Assembly: GCA_907165135.1 (NCBI GenBank)
Contig: OU015566.1
Location: 2,501 to 66,500 of the forward strand
Length of the DNA stretch: 64,000 bases
Direction of reading: 5' to 3'
Origin: Oikopleura dioica
Lineage: Eukaryota; Chordata; Appendicularia; Copelata; Oikopleuridae
Shown: positions 33,501 to 45,738 of the stretch, piece by piece
How positions within the stretch are numbered: position 1 is the first letter of the stretch
Layout: every line of letters begins with the position of its first letter
The notes under the pieces: generated by a model
Databases searched by the model: none
What the model saw: only the letters and a program-made list of their open reading frames with translations
What the model was told of the DNA's origin: nothing
Program-made: the position numbers and the translations under genes

Positions 33501-34977
33501 GCTCAGGGCTCGTTCAAACTGGGTGAATTGGGATATTTTTCTGTTTGAAATTGTTCATGAAATAAACAGTAGTTTACATACAGTGCTCGGAACAACCCCA
33601 TTTTGTGTAGAAACTGGTGTAAAAATCAGTCATCATTTTCAAGACCCTTATTGGCGAACATACGGAGATAAAATCGACGTTGACTTTGAGAAAATTCGTG
33701 CGAAAATTGAACAAGAAAAGCAAAAAAGAATGATCAAATTTGATAATCCCCGTTTCAAAGAATATGATTTAGGCGATAAAGTTCTTATAAAAAATTTCCG
33801 CGAAAAATTCCCTCCCTTTTTGGGTCCCTATGAAGTAACGTTTAAATCCCCGAGTGGTCTATGGTACACTGTTAAAAATGATAAGGACGAATTTAGGCGA
33901 CATGCAGAGCATATAAAAAGCTATTCTGAACGAAATTCAATTTTAGAGACGAATAATAATGTTGTAAAATACCCGAAGACTGTGACAAAACCACAAGAAA
34001 ATGATCTCGAGCTTTTTGAAATTTTTTCTGAAAACTGTCTTTTTTCGAAGGATTCCCTCGGTCGGTTTGATGAAGATTTCTCTACAGAAAAAGAATCGGA
34101 AAAAGCGCATGAACCTTTATCCTCTGAAATGTCAGATCAGTCATTACAATCGGAACCTTATCGGGAGCGGTCTAGTTCTTCTTTAGAACCAGAAAATGTT
34201 TCATCCTCTTCGACTCTTTTGATAGAAATGCCATTACCGAAAATTTATCGTAATCAAGAACCTGATTTGAATCAAGTAGGAAATGGATCAGATATTGTGC
34301 TTGATTCCGAGAAATCAAGTTCTGATTCTGAGCTTTCTGTTAATTTGACATCGTATGATAAATTGCCCGAAATTGATCCGCTAGTTGCTCTAAAACGAAG
34401 AAGGGAAAGATCTGATGATTCCGTTGTCGAGCGTAAAATTGCTAAATTTACAGTGGAAAATAATTTGGAAAACATGTCAATTTTAATTAAAATGGAAAAT
34501 CATGATCTTGACTTTTTTGAACATCTAAATGATAAATGGAAAAATACAGACGACATAGAGGAGACTTATGTTGAAAATGGTATATTTATCAAACTAAACG
34601 AATTAACAAGAGACTCACTTTTATTTATTCTTTTTAAAATGAATCAGGACTTTGATCTTGAGGAATCAAGGGCGAAACTTCAGATAAAAGTGAAGGAAAC
34701 TATTCGTAGAGAATATCCGAATTGGCGTAAATCGAGAAACGGACAACTTCTTTTTTTTGCGGTCTTTAGAGTGCAAAAAGAGCGAACGTTGTACGAACTA
34801 ACTGTCCCCGAGCTAAAGACTGTTTGCGCTTTTTATGATTTACCCTGTAAGTTTAAAAACTGCTCCAAGACAATCTTACAGGCATCTATCGAAACAGAAT
34901 TGCTGAAAAAATTTCCAAATCATCCGATGCGAAAAAATGTTCTTGTTTTTCTTCCTGACTTTGAAACTGAAATATGA
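30519..34977 (+). pseudogene. pol: pol of family A copy 2 (two apparent homopolymer deletions)
   Basis: Protease with D-S-G is at the start of the 233-residue part 30606-31307. RT follows (31373-31981, YLDD near 31904). The frame is lost near 31278 (A4 where copy 3 has A5) and near 31968 (T5 where copy 3 has T6). The 977-residue part 32044-34977 is continuous: RNase H D103, E153 and D178; integrase zinc finger H316, H320, C350 and C353; catalytic D383, D443 and E477; GPY at 594-596; acidic Ser-rich linker at about 640-780; basic KRRRER at 784-789; SAP-like motifs at about 849-886 and 918-952. There is no env. The enzyme set copies and integrates the element. Copy 3 is intact at both broken sites. 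Confidence 0.9.
34450..34977 (+). other. SAP-like C-terminal module of family A Pol
   Basis: Last region of the polyprotein. It is conserved in sequence across families A, B, C and D, while the linker before it is not. Motif 1 has the shape L-N-E-L-T-R-D-S-L, hydrophobic turn, then L-Q-I-K-V-K. Motif 2 has L-T-V-P-E-L-K, Y-D-L-P, then S-K-T-I-L. Between them is a W-R-K-S-x-x-G-x-x-L-F-F core, and the module ends with F-P-N-H-P. It sits where chromoviruses carry a chromodomain. A DNA or chromatin binding role is inferred from the SAP-like pattern and the adjacent basic patch. Confidence 0.55.
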
Positions 34978-35007
34978 AAAAGAAAGGCAAAAAAGATGCT
35001 CGTTTGC

Positions 35008-35026
35008 GACCCATGGAAGGTCACAG
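35008..35026 (+). promoter_or_regulatory. Conserved pre-LTR motif (PPT position) of family A
   Basis: GACCCATGGAAGGTCACAG directly precedes the 3' LTR. Family B has the same motif with one change, copy 4 the same, and family C has GACCCATAAGTGGTCACAG. It is not a polypurine tract. The nearest purine run (GAAAAAGAAAGG, about 34976-34987) lies 40-50 bp upstream. GGTCAC can pair with GTGAC(C) in the primer-binding site. Confidence 0.5.
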
Positions 35027-36325
35027 TGATATCCTTAGGGAACAACGCCTCAAGCAATACAAAAAATTTATTTCACGGCCAAATATTTACGTCAATTCGG
35101 TTCTTCGTTGGTTTAAATTTGTCTTGTCAACTTGGTATTACCAAATTGATCCGACATTTTTCCGAAAATCATTTCACGATATTCTTCTCAAAATGAAAAG
35201 ATGGTCAGTTTTTACGAGCCAGATTGACCCAAAATTGTCTTATCATCATGTCATCTCTTTACGATTTGTACTTTTATCATTGAAATGCTCATATGCTCTC
35301 ATCATAATCAACGGGTCGGAAACTAATTAAGGGTTTATTCAGTCTAGGATTAATGTGTATGTACGCATACTTTGGAAAAAATCTTAATTCGTTTCTGACT
35401 ATTCTAGTGCGATCTGACGTCCATTCATCAAAAATATGCAATTCGCAAAACCGCATGTTTAATCTATTTATTGATATTTCTTATCATTGCTTTGCGATTT
35501 TAAAAGTTCGATTATTGACAGTTCATACGATTCAACTTCTACAACAAGATAGCCGTCAACACCTTCTTCAACAACAACTACTCCAACGAGCCGATAAACC
35601 GTCGTATCATCTCGGTGCCGTGGGGTCGGACAAACTCTCTGTCAGTGCGTCCGCTTGTCGCAAACTAGCTCATCCGTAAGAGAAGATACTGTGCGAACCG
35701 CGACAGTAACTTCCCCCGGGTATGTTCCTTGGAATTTGTTTCTTCTATGATTTCAATTTTGATAAATTTATTTTATAAAATCCTGACCAAATTTTATTCA
35801 ATTTATTTGTTAAAATTTTGTACATATTCTTTTACTTTTCTCATCCCTTTTTTATATATTTCAATCTTAATTAACAGTCACTTCTACGGTCACATAGTGA
35901 GAAGTTTTAGTGGCTGTTATTATTTTCTGCTTTTTATTATGAAAAAAATTAATTTGCGTTTTATCTCGTCACGCGCGGCGCCGGCTCCAGAATCCTTTGA
36001 AAATAACTTGCTTGGCAAGTTCGACCAGCTTATCATCCGAAAAGAAATCGATCCGAAAGGATTTCCCGCTAGAAAAACCGTCAGAGAAAGCCACGGGCTC
36101 TCTTCCTTGTTTTCAAAAGAAAAATTGTTTTTCAAAAACAACCGCTTGTTCAAAAACACTGATTGAATCTCGCTGCTATTTAACCCCGCGTCGCGCCTTT
36201 TTCCGGCATTCAAATCACAAATAAAACCACGCAAATTTCAAATTTGATTCTCGATATTTTCGCTTGGCATTCTAGAGTAAGAGATTAGAGAGCAAAATTC
36301 CTGCAGGACAGCCGCTTCCGTATCA
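35027..36325 (+). repeat. 3' LTR of family A copy 2
   Basis: 1299 bp, about six differences from the 5' LTR. It is followed by TCTTC and satellite in the phase that completes the interrupted monomer. It shares its private variants with the 3' LTR of copy 3. Confidence 0.95.
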
Positions 36326-36788
36326 TCTTCCGAGCGTCATTTTGGTTGATTCTGAGCCTCTCAAACCCAACAGAAAAAAAATTCAAAAAAAAAAATTTTT
36401 TTTTCGATGGTCATCGTTATCATGAATCGCCCAAAAACGAGGTCAAAATTTTGAAATTTCGTTATTTGCTCTTATTTTATTTGCAGCGTTTCTGCCGTCT
36501 TCCGAGCGTCATTTTGGTTGATTCTGAGCCTCTCAAACCCAACAGAAAAAATTCAAAAAATTTTTTCGATGGTCATCATTATCATGAATCGCCCAAAAAC
36601 GAGGTCAAAATTTTGAAATTTCGTTTTTGCCCTTATTTTATTTGCAGCGTTTCTGCCGTCTTTCGAGCGTCATTTTGGTTGATACTGAGCCTCTCAAACC
36701 CAACAGAAAAAAAATTCAAAAAAAAAATTTTTTTTTCGATGGTCATCGTTATCATGAATCGCCCAAAAACGAGGTCAAAATTTTTAAA
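36326..36788 (-). repeat. Satellite array, block 4, inverted
   Basis: Nearly three monomers continuing the inverted orientation on the far side of copy 2. It ends within the CAAAATTTTTAAA part of a monomer, where the minisatellite begins. Confidence 0.93.
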
Positions 36789-38792
36789 CTTCTCTGCAAA
36801 CTTCGATTAAGTTCAGTCGGACCCCCGGCCATACCGAGCCGAGGAGAAAATCACCTGTCTCGGTTCAGTTCAGTCGAATCCTCGGCCAAAGTGACCCGAG
36901 GAGAAGTTTACTTTCCTCGATTCAAGTCAGTCGGACCTCCGCAAAAACTGACCCCTTCTGGTTTAGTTCAGTTGGACCCCAAGCATAACTGACCCAAGGA
37001 GAAGGTCAGCTCTCTCTGCTTAATTCTGTTCGACCAACGGCAAATACTGACCCAAGGAGACGGTCACCTCTCTAGAGTCAGTTCAGTCGGACCCCGGCAA
37101 AATTGACGCGTGGAGAAGGTCACTCCTAAAGGTTCAGTTCAGTCCGAACTCCGACCAAACTGACCCGAAAAGAAGGTCATCTCTCTCGGTTCAGTTCAGT
37201 TGGACCTCCGCCATAACGGCCCGAGGAGAAGGTTGTCCTTCTCGCTCCAGTTAAGTCGGACCCCGGCCATACCGACCCGAGAAGACAATCACCTCTCTCG
37301 GTTCAGTCCAGTCGAACCTCCGGCAAAACTGACCCGTGGAGAAGGTCACCTCTCTGGGTTTTGTTCAGTCGGACCCCAAGCAAAACTGTCCCGAGAAGAA
37401 AGTCATCTCTCACGGCTGGACCATCGGGAAAAACTGACCCAAGGAGAAGGTCACCTCTCTCTGCTAAGTTCAGTCGGACCCCCGGCCAAAGGGGCCCGAG
37501 GAGAAGGTCGCCTTTCTCTGTACACTTCAGTCAGACCTCCGTCTAAACTGATCCGAGGAGAATTTCACTTCTCTCGGCTTACTTCAGTCGGACTCCGTCA
37601 AAATTGACCCGGGGAGAACGTCAACTTTCACGGCTTAGTTCTGTTTGACCATCGGCAAAATCTGACCCAAAAAGAAGGTCACCTCACTCGGTTCAGCTCA
37701 GTCGGACATCCGGCCAAACTGACCCAAGGAGAAGATGATTTTTTTCTATTCAGTTCACCAGGACCCCTTTTAACTGACCCGAGGAGAAGGTCATCTCTCT
37801 CGGCTTAGTTTTGTTGTACCATCGGCAAAAACTGACCAAAGGAGAAGGTCACCTCTCTCGGTCCAGTTAAGTCGGACGTCCGGCCAATTTGACCCGAGAA
37901 GAATGTCACCTCTCTCTGCTGAGTTCAGTCGGACCCCCGGCCAAAGGGGCCCGAGGAGAAGGTCACCTCACTCGGTCCAGTTTCGTCAGAACCCCGCCAT
38001 ACTGACCCGAGGAGAAGGTCACTTCTCAAGGTTAAGTATAAAACCCCGGCCTAACTGACAAAAGGAGAAGGTCACCTCTCTCCGTTCAATTTAGTCGGGC
38101 CCACGCCAAATTGACTCGAGGAAAATGTCATCTCTCTCAGTTTAGTTCAGTCGGACCCTGGCAAAACTGTTAAGAGAGAGGTCAACTCTCTCGGTCCAGT
38201 TAAGTCGGACAACCGGCCAACTTGACCCGAGAAGAAGGTCATCTCTCTCGGTTCCGTTCAGTCTTATGCCCGGCCAAACTGACCCGAAGAGAAGGTCACC
38301 CCTCTTGGCTTAGTTCTGTTGGACCATCGGCAAAATCTGACCCAAGGAGAATGTCACCAGCTCTTTGTCCAGTTATGTCTGACAACCGGCCAACTTGACC
38401 CGAGAAGGAGATCATCTCTCTCGGTTTCGTTTAGTTGGACCCCCGCCATTCTGACCCGAGGAGAAGGTCACCTCTCTCGGTTTGGTTCAGTCTGAACCCC
38501 GGCCAGCTGACCCGAGGAAAAGGTCACCCCTCTCCGTTCAGTAGAATTGAACAATCGGCTAAACTGACCCGAGGAGAAGGCCACCTCTATCGGTTAAGTT
38601 CAGTCAGACCCCATGAAAACTTGATCCGAGAAGAAGATTACCACTCTCGGTTCAGTTTAATTGGATCATCGGCCGAACTGACCCGAGGAGAAGTTCAACT
38701 ACATCGGTTCAGCTCAGTCGGACCCCATGCAAACTTGACCCGAGGAGAAGGTCACCCTTGTGGGTTTAGTTCAGGCGGACCCCAAGGCCAAC
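36789..38792. repeat. Minisatellite with 56-bp period at the centre of the inverted duplication
   Basis: About 2.0 kb, roughly 35 degenerate copies of a unit of about 56 bp containing TTCAGTCGGACCCC, GGCCAAACTGACCCGAGGAG and AAGGTCACCTCTCTCGG. It is markedly GC-richer than the satellite and unrelated to it. Units differ from each other by 10-25%, much more than adjacent satellite monomers do. Open frames through it are short and not shared between units, so I do not call a gene. It separates the two arms that carry copies 2 and 3. Confidence 0.9.
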
Positions 38793-38836
38793 AGGGTTTG
38801 AGAGGCTCAGAATCAACCAAAATGACGCTCGGAAGA
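38793..38836 (+). repeat. Satellite remnant, block 5
   Basis: 44 bp of satellite, GGGTTTGAGAGGCTC through GACGCTCGGAAGA, now in plus orientation. The last five bases GAAGA (38832-38836) are the left target repeat of copy 3. Confidence 0.9.
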
Positions 38837-40134
38837 TGATACGGAAGCGGCTGTCCTGCAGGAATTTTGCTCTCTAATCTCTTACTCTAGAATGCCAAGC
38901 GAAAATATCGAGAATCAAATTTGAAATTTGCGTGGTTTTATTTGTGATTTGAATGCCGGAAAAAGGCGCGACGCGGGGTTAAATAGCAGCGAGATTCAAT
39001 CAGTGTTTTTGAACAAGCGGTTGTTTTTGAAAAACAATTTTTCTTTTGAAAACAAGGAAGAGAGCCCGTGGCTTTCTCTGACGGTTTTTCTAGCGGGAAA
39101 TCCTTTCGGATCGATTTCTTTTCGGATGATAAGCTGGTCGAACTTGCCAAGCAAGTTATTTTCAAAGGATTCTGGAGCCGGCGCCGCGCGTGACGAGATA
39201 AAACGCAAATTAATTTTTTTCATAATAAAAAGCAGAAAATAATAACAGCCACTAAAACTTCTCACTATGTGACCGTAGAAGTGACTGTTAATTAAGATTG
39301 AAATATATAAAAAAGGGATGAGAAAAGTAAAAGAATATGTACAAAATTTTAACAAATAAATTGAATAAAATTTGGTCAGGATTTTATAAAATAAATTTAT
39401 CAAAATTGAAATCATAGAAGAAACAAATTCCAAGGAACATACCCGGGGGAAGTTACTGTCGCGGTTCGCACAGTATCTTCTCTTACGGATGAGCTAGTTT
39501 GCGACAAGCGGACGCACTGACAGAGAGTTTGTCCGACCCCACGGCACCGAGATGATACGACGGTTTATCGGCTCGTTGGAGTAGTTGTTGTTGAAGAAGG
39601 TGTTGACGGCTATCTTGTTGTAGAAGTTGAATCGTATGAACTGTCAATAATCGAACTTTTAAAATCGCAAAGCAATGATAAGAAATATCAATAAATAGAT
39701 TAAACATGCGGTTTTGCGAATTGCATATTTTTGATGAATGGACGTCAGATCGCACTAGAATAGTCAGAAACGAATTAAGATTTTTTCCAAAGTATGCGTA
39801 CATACACATTAATCCTAGACTAAATAAACCCTTAATTAGTTTCCGACCCGTTGATTATGATGAGAGCATATGAGCATTCCAATGATAAAAGTACAAATCG
39901 TAAAGAGATGACATGATGATAAGACAATTTTGGGTCAATCTGGCTCGTAAAAACTGACCATCTTTTCATTTTGAGAAGAATATCGTGAAATGATTTTCGG
40001 AAAAATGTCGGATCAATTTGGTAATACCAAGTTGACAAGACAAATTTAAACCAACGTAGAACCGAATTGACGTAAATATTTGGCCGTGAAATAAATTTTT
40101 GTATTGCTTGAGGCGTTGTTCCCTAAGGATATCA
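38837..40134 (-). repeat. 3' LTR of family A copy 3
   Basis: 1298 bp. It carries AAGAAACAAATT and CCAAGTTGAC (plus-strand reading), the variants otherwise seen only in the 3' LTR of copy 2. Confidence 0.94.
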
Positions 40135-40182
40135 CTGTGACCTTCCATGGGTCGCAAACGAGCATCTTTTTGCCTTTCTTTT

Positions 40183-43100
40183 TCATATTTCAGTTTCAAA
40201 GTCAGGAAGAAAAACAAGAACATTTTTTCGCATCGGATGATTTGGAAATTTTTCAGCAATTCTGTTTCGATAGATGCCTGTAAGATTGTCTTGGAGCAGT
40301 TTTTAAACTTACAGGGTAAATCATAAAAAGCGCAAACAGTCTTTAGCTCGGGGACAGTTAGTTCGTACAACGTTCGCTCTTTTGCACTCTAAAGACCGCA
40401 AAAAAGAAGTTGTCCGTTTCTCGATTTACGCCAATTCGGATATTCTCTACGAATAGTTTCCTTCACTTTTATCTGAAGTTTCGCCCTTGATTCCTCAAGA
40501 TCAAAGTCCTGATTCATTTTAAAAGAATAAATAAAAGTGAGTCTCTTGTTAATTCGTTTAGTTTGATAAATATACCATTTTCAACATAAGTCTCCTCTAT
40601 GTCGTCTGTATTTTTCCATTTATCATTTAGATGTTCAAAAAGTCAAGATCATGATTTTCCATTTTAATTAAAATTGACATGTTTTCCAAATTATTTTCCA
40701 CTGTAAATTTAGCAATTTTACGCTCGACAACGGAATCATCAGATCTTTCCCTTCTTCGTTTTAGAGCAACTAGCGGATCAATTTCGGGCAATTTATCATA
40801 CGATGTCAAATTAACAGAAAGCTCAGAATCAGAACTTGATTTCTCGGAATCAAGCACAATATCTGATCCATTTCCTACTTGATTCAAATCAGGTTCTTGA
40901 TTACGATAAATTTTCGGTAATGGCATTTCTATCAAAAGAGTCGAAGAGGATGAAACATTTTCTGGTTCTAAAGAAGAACTAGACCGCTCCCGATAAGGTT
41001 CCGATTGTAATGACTGATCTGACATTTCAGAGGATAAAGGTTCATGCGCTTTTTCCGATTCTTTTTCTGTAGAGAAATCTTCATCAAACCGACCGAGGGA
41101 ATCCTTCGAAAAAGACAGTTTTCAGAAAAAATTTCAAAAGCTCGAGATCATTTTCTTGTGGTTTTGTCACAGTCTTCGGGTATTTTACAACATTATTATT
41201 CGTCTCTAAAATTGAATTTCGTTCAGAATAGCTTTTTATATGCTCTGCATGTCGCCTAAATTCGTCCTTATCATTTTTAACAGTGTACCATAGACCACTC
41301 GGGGATTTAAACGTTACTTCATAGGGACCCAAAAAGGGAGGGAATTTTTCGCGGAAATTTTTTATAAGAACTTTATCGCCTAAATCATATTCTTTGAAAC
41401 GGGGATTATCAAATTTGATCATTCTTTTTTGCTTTTCTTGTTCAATTTTCGCACGAATTTTCTCAAAGTCAACGTCGATTTTATCTCCGTATGTTCGCCA
41501 ATAAGGGTCTTGAAAATGATGACTGATTTTTACACCAGTTTCTACACAAAATGGGGTTGTTCCGAGCACTGTATGTAAACTACTGTTTATTTCATGAACA
41601 ATTTCAAACAGAAAAATATCCCAATTCACCCAGTTTGAACGAGCCCTGAGCCTGGCTTTTATGGTTCGATTGACGTTTTCAACTTGCCCGTTAGATTGGG
41701 GATGACGCGGGGGAATATAATGCACACCAATTTTATTTTCTTTCAAAAATTTTTCAATCAAAACGTGTTCCTTCGCGTTATCTAAAACCATATATTTTGG
41801 AAATTTAGGATTTCTAAATAATACGCTACGGAATTTCTGCAGTAAATGATCCGATTTTTTAGAAGACAAGGGCTCCGCATAAACTTTCTTGCTGAAACCG
41901 TCAATAACCACCATTACATATTTATGACCAAAATCAGTTTCTTGAAGTGGGCCGATCAAATCGAAGTACAAAATTTCAAATGGGCCGCTTGGTGTTTCAG
42001 ATTTACCTAAAGGGGGTTTATTTGGTTGTAGATTTGGTTTTGAAATTTGACATTTGTGACATGATTTGATAAAGCTCGCGACTGTATTTTTTAATCCCGG
42101 CCAAAAATACTTTCTAGAAATTTTTTCGGCTGTAATATCGATTCCAAAATGAGAGTGATCATGATATTCGCTGCAAATTGTTTCTGTCAATGCCTCGGGG
42201 ACGCAAAATCTTTTTTGATGGGCTGGAGAGTTTATAGCTAGTTCCCCGGTCTCAAGGATTTCAAGGTCAGGTCTACGTAAAAAGAATGGGTAAAGCTCAC
42301 TTGGTGGGTTATTTGGCCATCTATCAATACTAACGAAACGTCTAACTTGTGATAATACTCGGTCAGATTTTTGGAATTCTACAAATGATTCAGGGGTGAA
42401 CCTTATTTGATTGATTGAACAATTTAATGTATTACGACTAAGGCAATCACTTATTTTCATCTGATGAGTTTTTCTTTGTTCAATTCGAAATGAAAAGCCC
42501 TGAAGCTCCGTAAACCATCTTTGAATTTTTAAATTACTTGTCTTAAAGGATTTAGCGTATTTCACACAAGAATTATCAGTAATCCAAAGAAAATCGACAT
42601 AAGCAAGATAAGCCCTCCATCGTTCCATACATGTTTTTCCACTATAAAGCTCTTTTTCCAATGTTCCGTATTTCTGTTGTGCCGGCGTGAAATTAAGCGA
42701 GTGATAAGCTATCGGTTGCAAGCAGTTATGCGAATGATGGTGATTTTTATTCCGCTCCGCGCAAAGATAAAGAACTCCACCGAGACTATGATTAGATGCG
42801 TCAGTCTCAAGTACAAAAACACCGTTATTTAGTGGGGGGATTTTGAGCTCAAGGGTGTTTTGGCAGATGATACTTTTGAGCTTTTCGAGTGCAATTGTCG
42901 CCTCTTTTGTCCAACAAAATGAACCTCTGTACGTTTTTGAAATTTCTACTCCCAGGGGTGCAAAATTTTTAATAAATTTTCTGTGCTGCGAAAGAAGGCC
43001 AAAAAGTGATTGTGCCTCCTCACGATTTCTTGGAATAGAAAGATTTTTAACCGCCTCGATCTTGTCCTGTGATGGCCGTATTCTCCCGTTAAAAATTTCA

Positions 43101-44641
43101 AAACCCAAAATGCATGCTTTTCGCTCAAAGAAACTCGCTTTGTCAATATTAATTCGTAAATTATTTTGATCTAAAATTTGAAAAAATTTACATAAATTGG
43201 CTAGGTGTTCTTCTTCTGTTCTTGAATGGACCACTAAATCATCAAGATATGCGCAAATTTGAGTTTTTGGCGTGTCTCGTAAAATAACATCCATACATTT
43301 TGCGAAATGAATAGGGGCATTTTTAAGACCCATTGGAAGTCTTTTCCAAGTAAATTGTCCGTCTTCAGTCGAAAAAGCTAGTTTTTCTCGCGATTTCTCA
43401 TCCACGAGGCACTGATGAAATCCTTTACGCAAATCCACGCAAGAAAAAATAAGGCTATTCTCTAAAAATCCTAAAACGTCCTCAATTTGTTGCAGCGGGT
43501 GATGCTGCTGAAGCGTGAATGAATTTAATTTCCTGTAATCTATACACAATCTGAATGTACCATTTCGTTTTCTTACGAGTAACGCGGGGCTATTATAGGG
43601 TGAATTTACTCGCATTATTATGTCTTGCCCAAGGTAGGAGGTAAGAGTACCGGTCATTACTCCCCGCAAGGCATACGGCGTTCTGTACATATTGCTACAA
43701 ATCGGGCGATCAGTCTCAAGTTCAATCGAAAATTTTTCAAGGTTCGAGACAGGCAAATCGTCGTCCTCGTCTTGAAACAAATGAGTATAAATGCCGAGAA
43801 GATCGAAAAATCTTGGCTTATTGCTCTCCGATAAATTGCCTATTTTTAATCGTGAAAGAAGAAAATCAAGATCCTTTTTAGAGGGCTTTATGCACGCGAT
43901 TTCAGCTATTTCTGCAAGTTTTGCGAAGGCCGTGCCAGCGGGAATTTTTATTGTCGAATTAAGAGGGTTTATGACAAGAACTCGAAAAAATGGATTTTCT
44001 GGATCAACTCTTTGAAATGATTCTATTAATTCGAGCTTGGAATTTCTAAGCTGACTTTTTTCTAAAAAAAGATTCATTGATCTATTCAAATGAGGAATTT
44101 TCAAATCGATTATTTGCTCACTTTTGCCTCTGAATGTGAAATTTTGTTCAGAAACGGCATAAAAACTGTCATGCTCAATGTTATTAATTTTTGGGCTTTT
44201 TGATGAATTATTACATAAATTCGCCATTCGCTCGATAGGACCAGATTTAACAAGACGATTACGATGAAGATTAATCATTAATTCATTAGATTTGAGTGCT
44301 TCCGAACCGAGAATCGCCTCACAATTGTCATTTACAATGTAAAATCGTGATTTACCCCATTTTTCCGTTTTAACATGAAAATCACATTCAACAAAACCAA
44401 GAATTTCAATACTTCCTCCACCATAATTTTTAGCAAAAATATCAGGGGCTTGAATTTTAACATTATCGGGAATAAATGATTTGGGCAAAAGATTAAGTTG
44501 GGAACCTGAATCGACGAGCATTTTTATTTTCTTTGAAAAAATTGTCATTTCTACAAAATATTGTAATCCAATGCGAAAAATTGAACAAGTTCTTGGAACT
44601 GGTGCCTGACCAGGGCTTTCAGTTCTATTTACTCGTTTTTT
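40183..44641 (-). pseudogene. pol: pol of family A copy 3 (intact protease to integrase, broken tail)
   Basis: From ATG 44548 a continuous frame of 1154 residues covers protease (D-S-G near residue 12), RT with YLDD, RNase H, the integrase zinc finger and triad with 33 residues between the second Asp and the Glu, and the GPY motif. The frame then breaks near 41105 and 41145, where T-runs are one base shorter than in copy 2. Further 1-base losses lie near 40627, 40522 and 40385 before the SAP-like end at 40183. Pol would enter by -1 frameshifting at 44635-44641. It is the most complete family A enzyme region here. Confidence 0.9.
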
Positions 44642-45738
44642 GAAGTTTCTTCTCCCTCGACCCGAGCAGCTCTGTAAATTCTATCGGGATTATCGGGACA
44701 GGCCGTTTTCATGTGGCCTTTTTTCTGACAAAAATGACAGGTTATAAAGGGGCAATGCGATCTAAAATGAGTGTCTGTGTTACAAAATCCACAAAATCGT
44801 CGTGGCCTTTGCCGATCTGAGTTTGGCGCGCCCAAATTTCGACTTTGAAAATTCCGTTGCTGGTTATTTTGGCGCGTCAAACTCTGATCGTTTCGGCGAT
44901 CAACTTCCAATTTTGCAATTGTTGCCGTTAGTTTTTCAATTTAATCATGTAGCGCACATGCCCGTTTTTCCGCCGCCTCTTCTGATTTTTTCTGTTCAAT
45001 TTTCAATTGAGCAATTTGATCCTCAAAGGACATTGTCGATTTCGAAATTAAGTCAGAAGTCGACTGGAAAAACGAGCCCAGTTTCGCGTCAATCTCGATT
45101 TGGGCAATTTTGGGGACAGTCTCATTTCGTTTTCTTTTGTCAAGAAATTTGGATATTTCCTCGGGGGTTTTTTCAAGCATACACTGATCGCGAAGAAAAT
45201 TCTGCAGTTCGGGCGTTAGCGATTTTCTAAATTGCGCGTCGATAATGTATTCTCTCGCATCTGGTTTCTGCGTAATCTTCTCCGCGACCGTTTTGACACG
45301 TGACAAAAAAATCTCGAACTTTTCATTATTCTCGCTCATACGAGCGAGATTTTCCATTTTCTCTTTGTTTCGAAGGATCTTTTCCTCGGGCGATTCGTCG
45401 CCAAAAACAGAAGTCAAAAAAGACAATTTTTCCTCAGCTGATTCAAATCCATAAAGATCTTCCCCGTATTCCCTAAGAAATTCTGGCTCGCATGAATTAT
45501 AAACAAAAGAACTTGAAAGGCGCGAAAATTGAGCCTCGAGGTCCTCTTTGTTTTCGGGTTTATTTTCCGCGAGAGATTTTTCAAAAATCCATTTTGCTCG
45601 CTGTAATTTGTCTTTGATTGTAGAGTTAATCAAATGAAATTCGAAATTTCTCATTCCTAATCTAATCATCTGATTTGGGGAAACCGAAAAAAGCGCATGA
45701 CTCTTGTACAGTACCTCTTCAGGAGTTGGAGTCACCAT
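44629..45738 (-). pseudogene. gag: gag of family A copy 3 (nonsense codon)
   Basis: Open for 265 codons from ATG 45736-45738 to TAA at 44941-44943, then continuing in the same frame for the remaining 103 codons with both zinc knuckles. The stop is a single C-to-T change from the CAA of copy 2 and is shared with copy 1. The truncated product would lack the nucleocapsid part and the slip site, so neither a full Gag nor Gag-Pol could be made from it. Confidence 0.9.

Larger units (their letters stand above)
28117..36325 (+). mobile_element. Family A Ty3/Gypsy retrotransposon, copy 2, full length
   Basis: 8209 bp, LTRs 28117-29416 and 35027-36325, target duplication TCTTC at 28112-28116 and 36326-36330. 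Gag is intact and Pol has two 1-base deletions. The LTRs differ at roughly six sites (for example GAATTTGCTTC versus GAATTTGTTTC, and CAATTTGG versus CAACTTGG), about 99.5% identity. The same LTR-specific differences occur in copy 3, showing that copies 2 and 3 descend from one insertion. This is the reference copy for the family. Confidence 0.96.

Noticed and set aside
34000-34450. An env gene after integrase
   Set aside because: The region is an in-frame acidic Ser/Glu-rich linker with no signal peptide, membrane segment or separate start.
36789-38792. CRISPR-like array
   Set aside because: Units are contiguous degenerate repeats without unique spacers, in a eukaryotic context.
37200-38839. 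Open frames of about 135 codons in the minisatellite
   Set aside because: Frames are not maintained between neighbouring units, and the unit length of about 56 bp is not a multiple of three.
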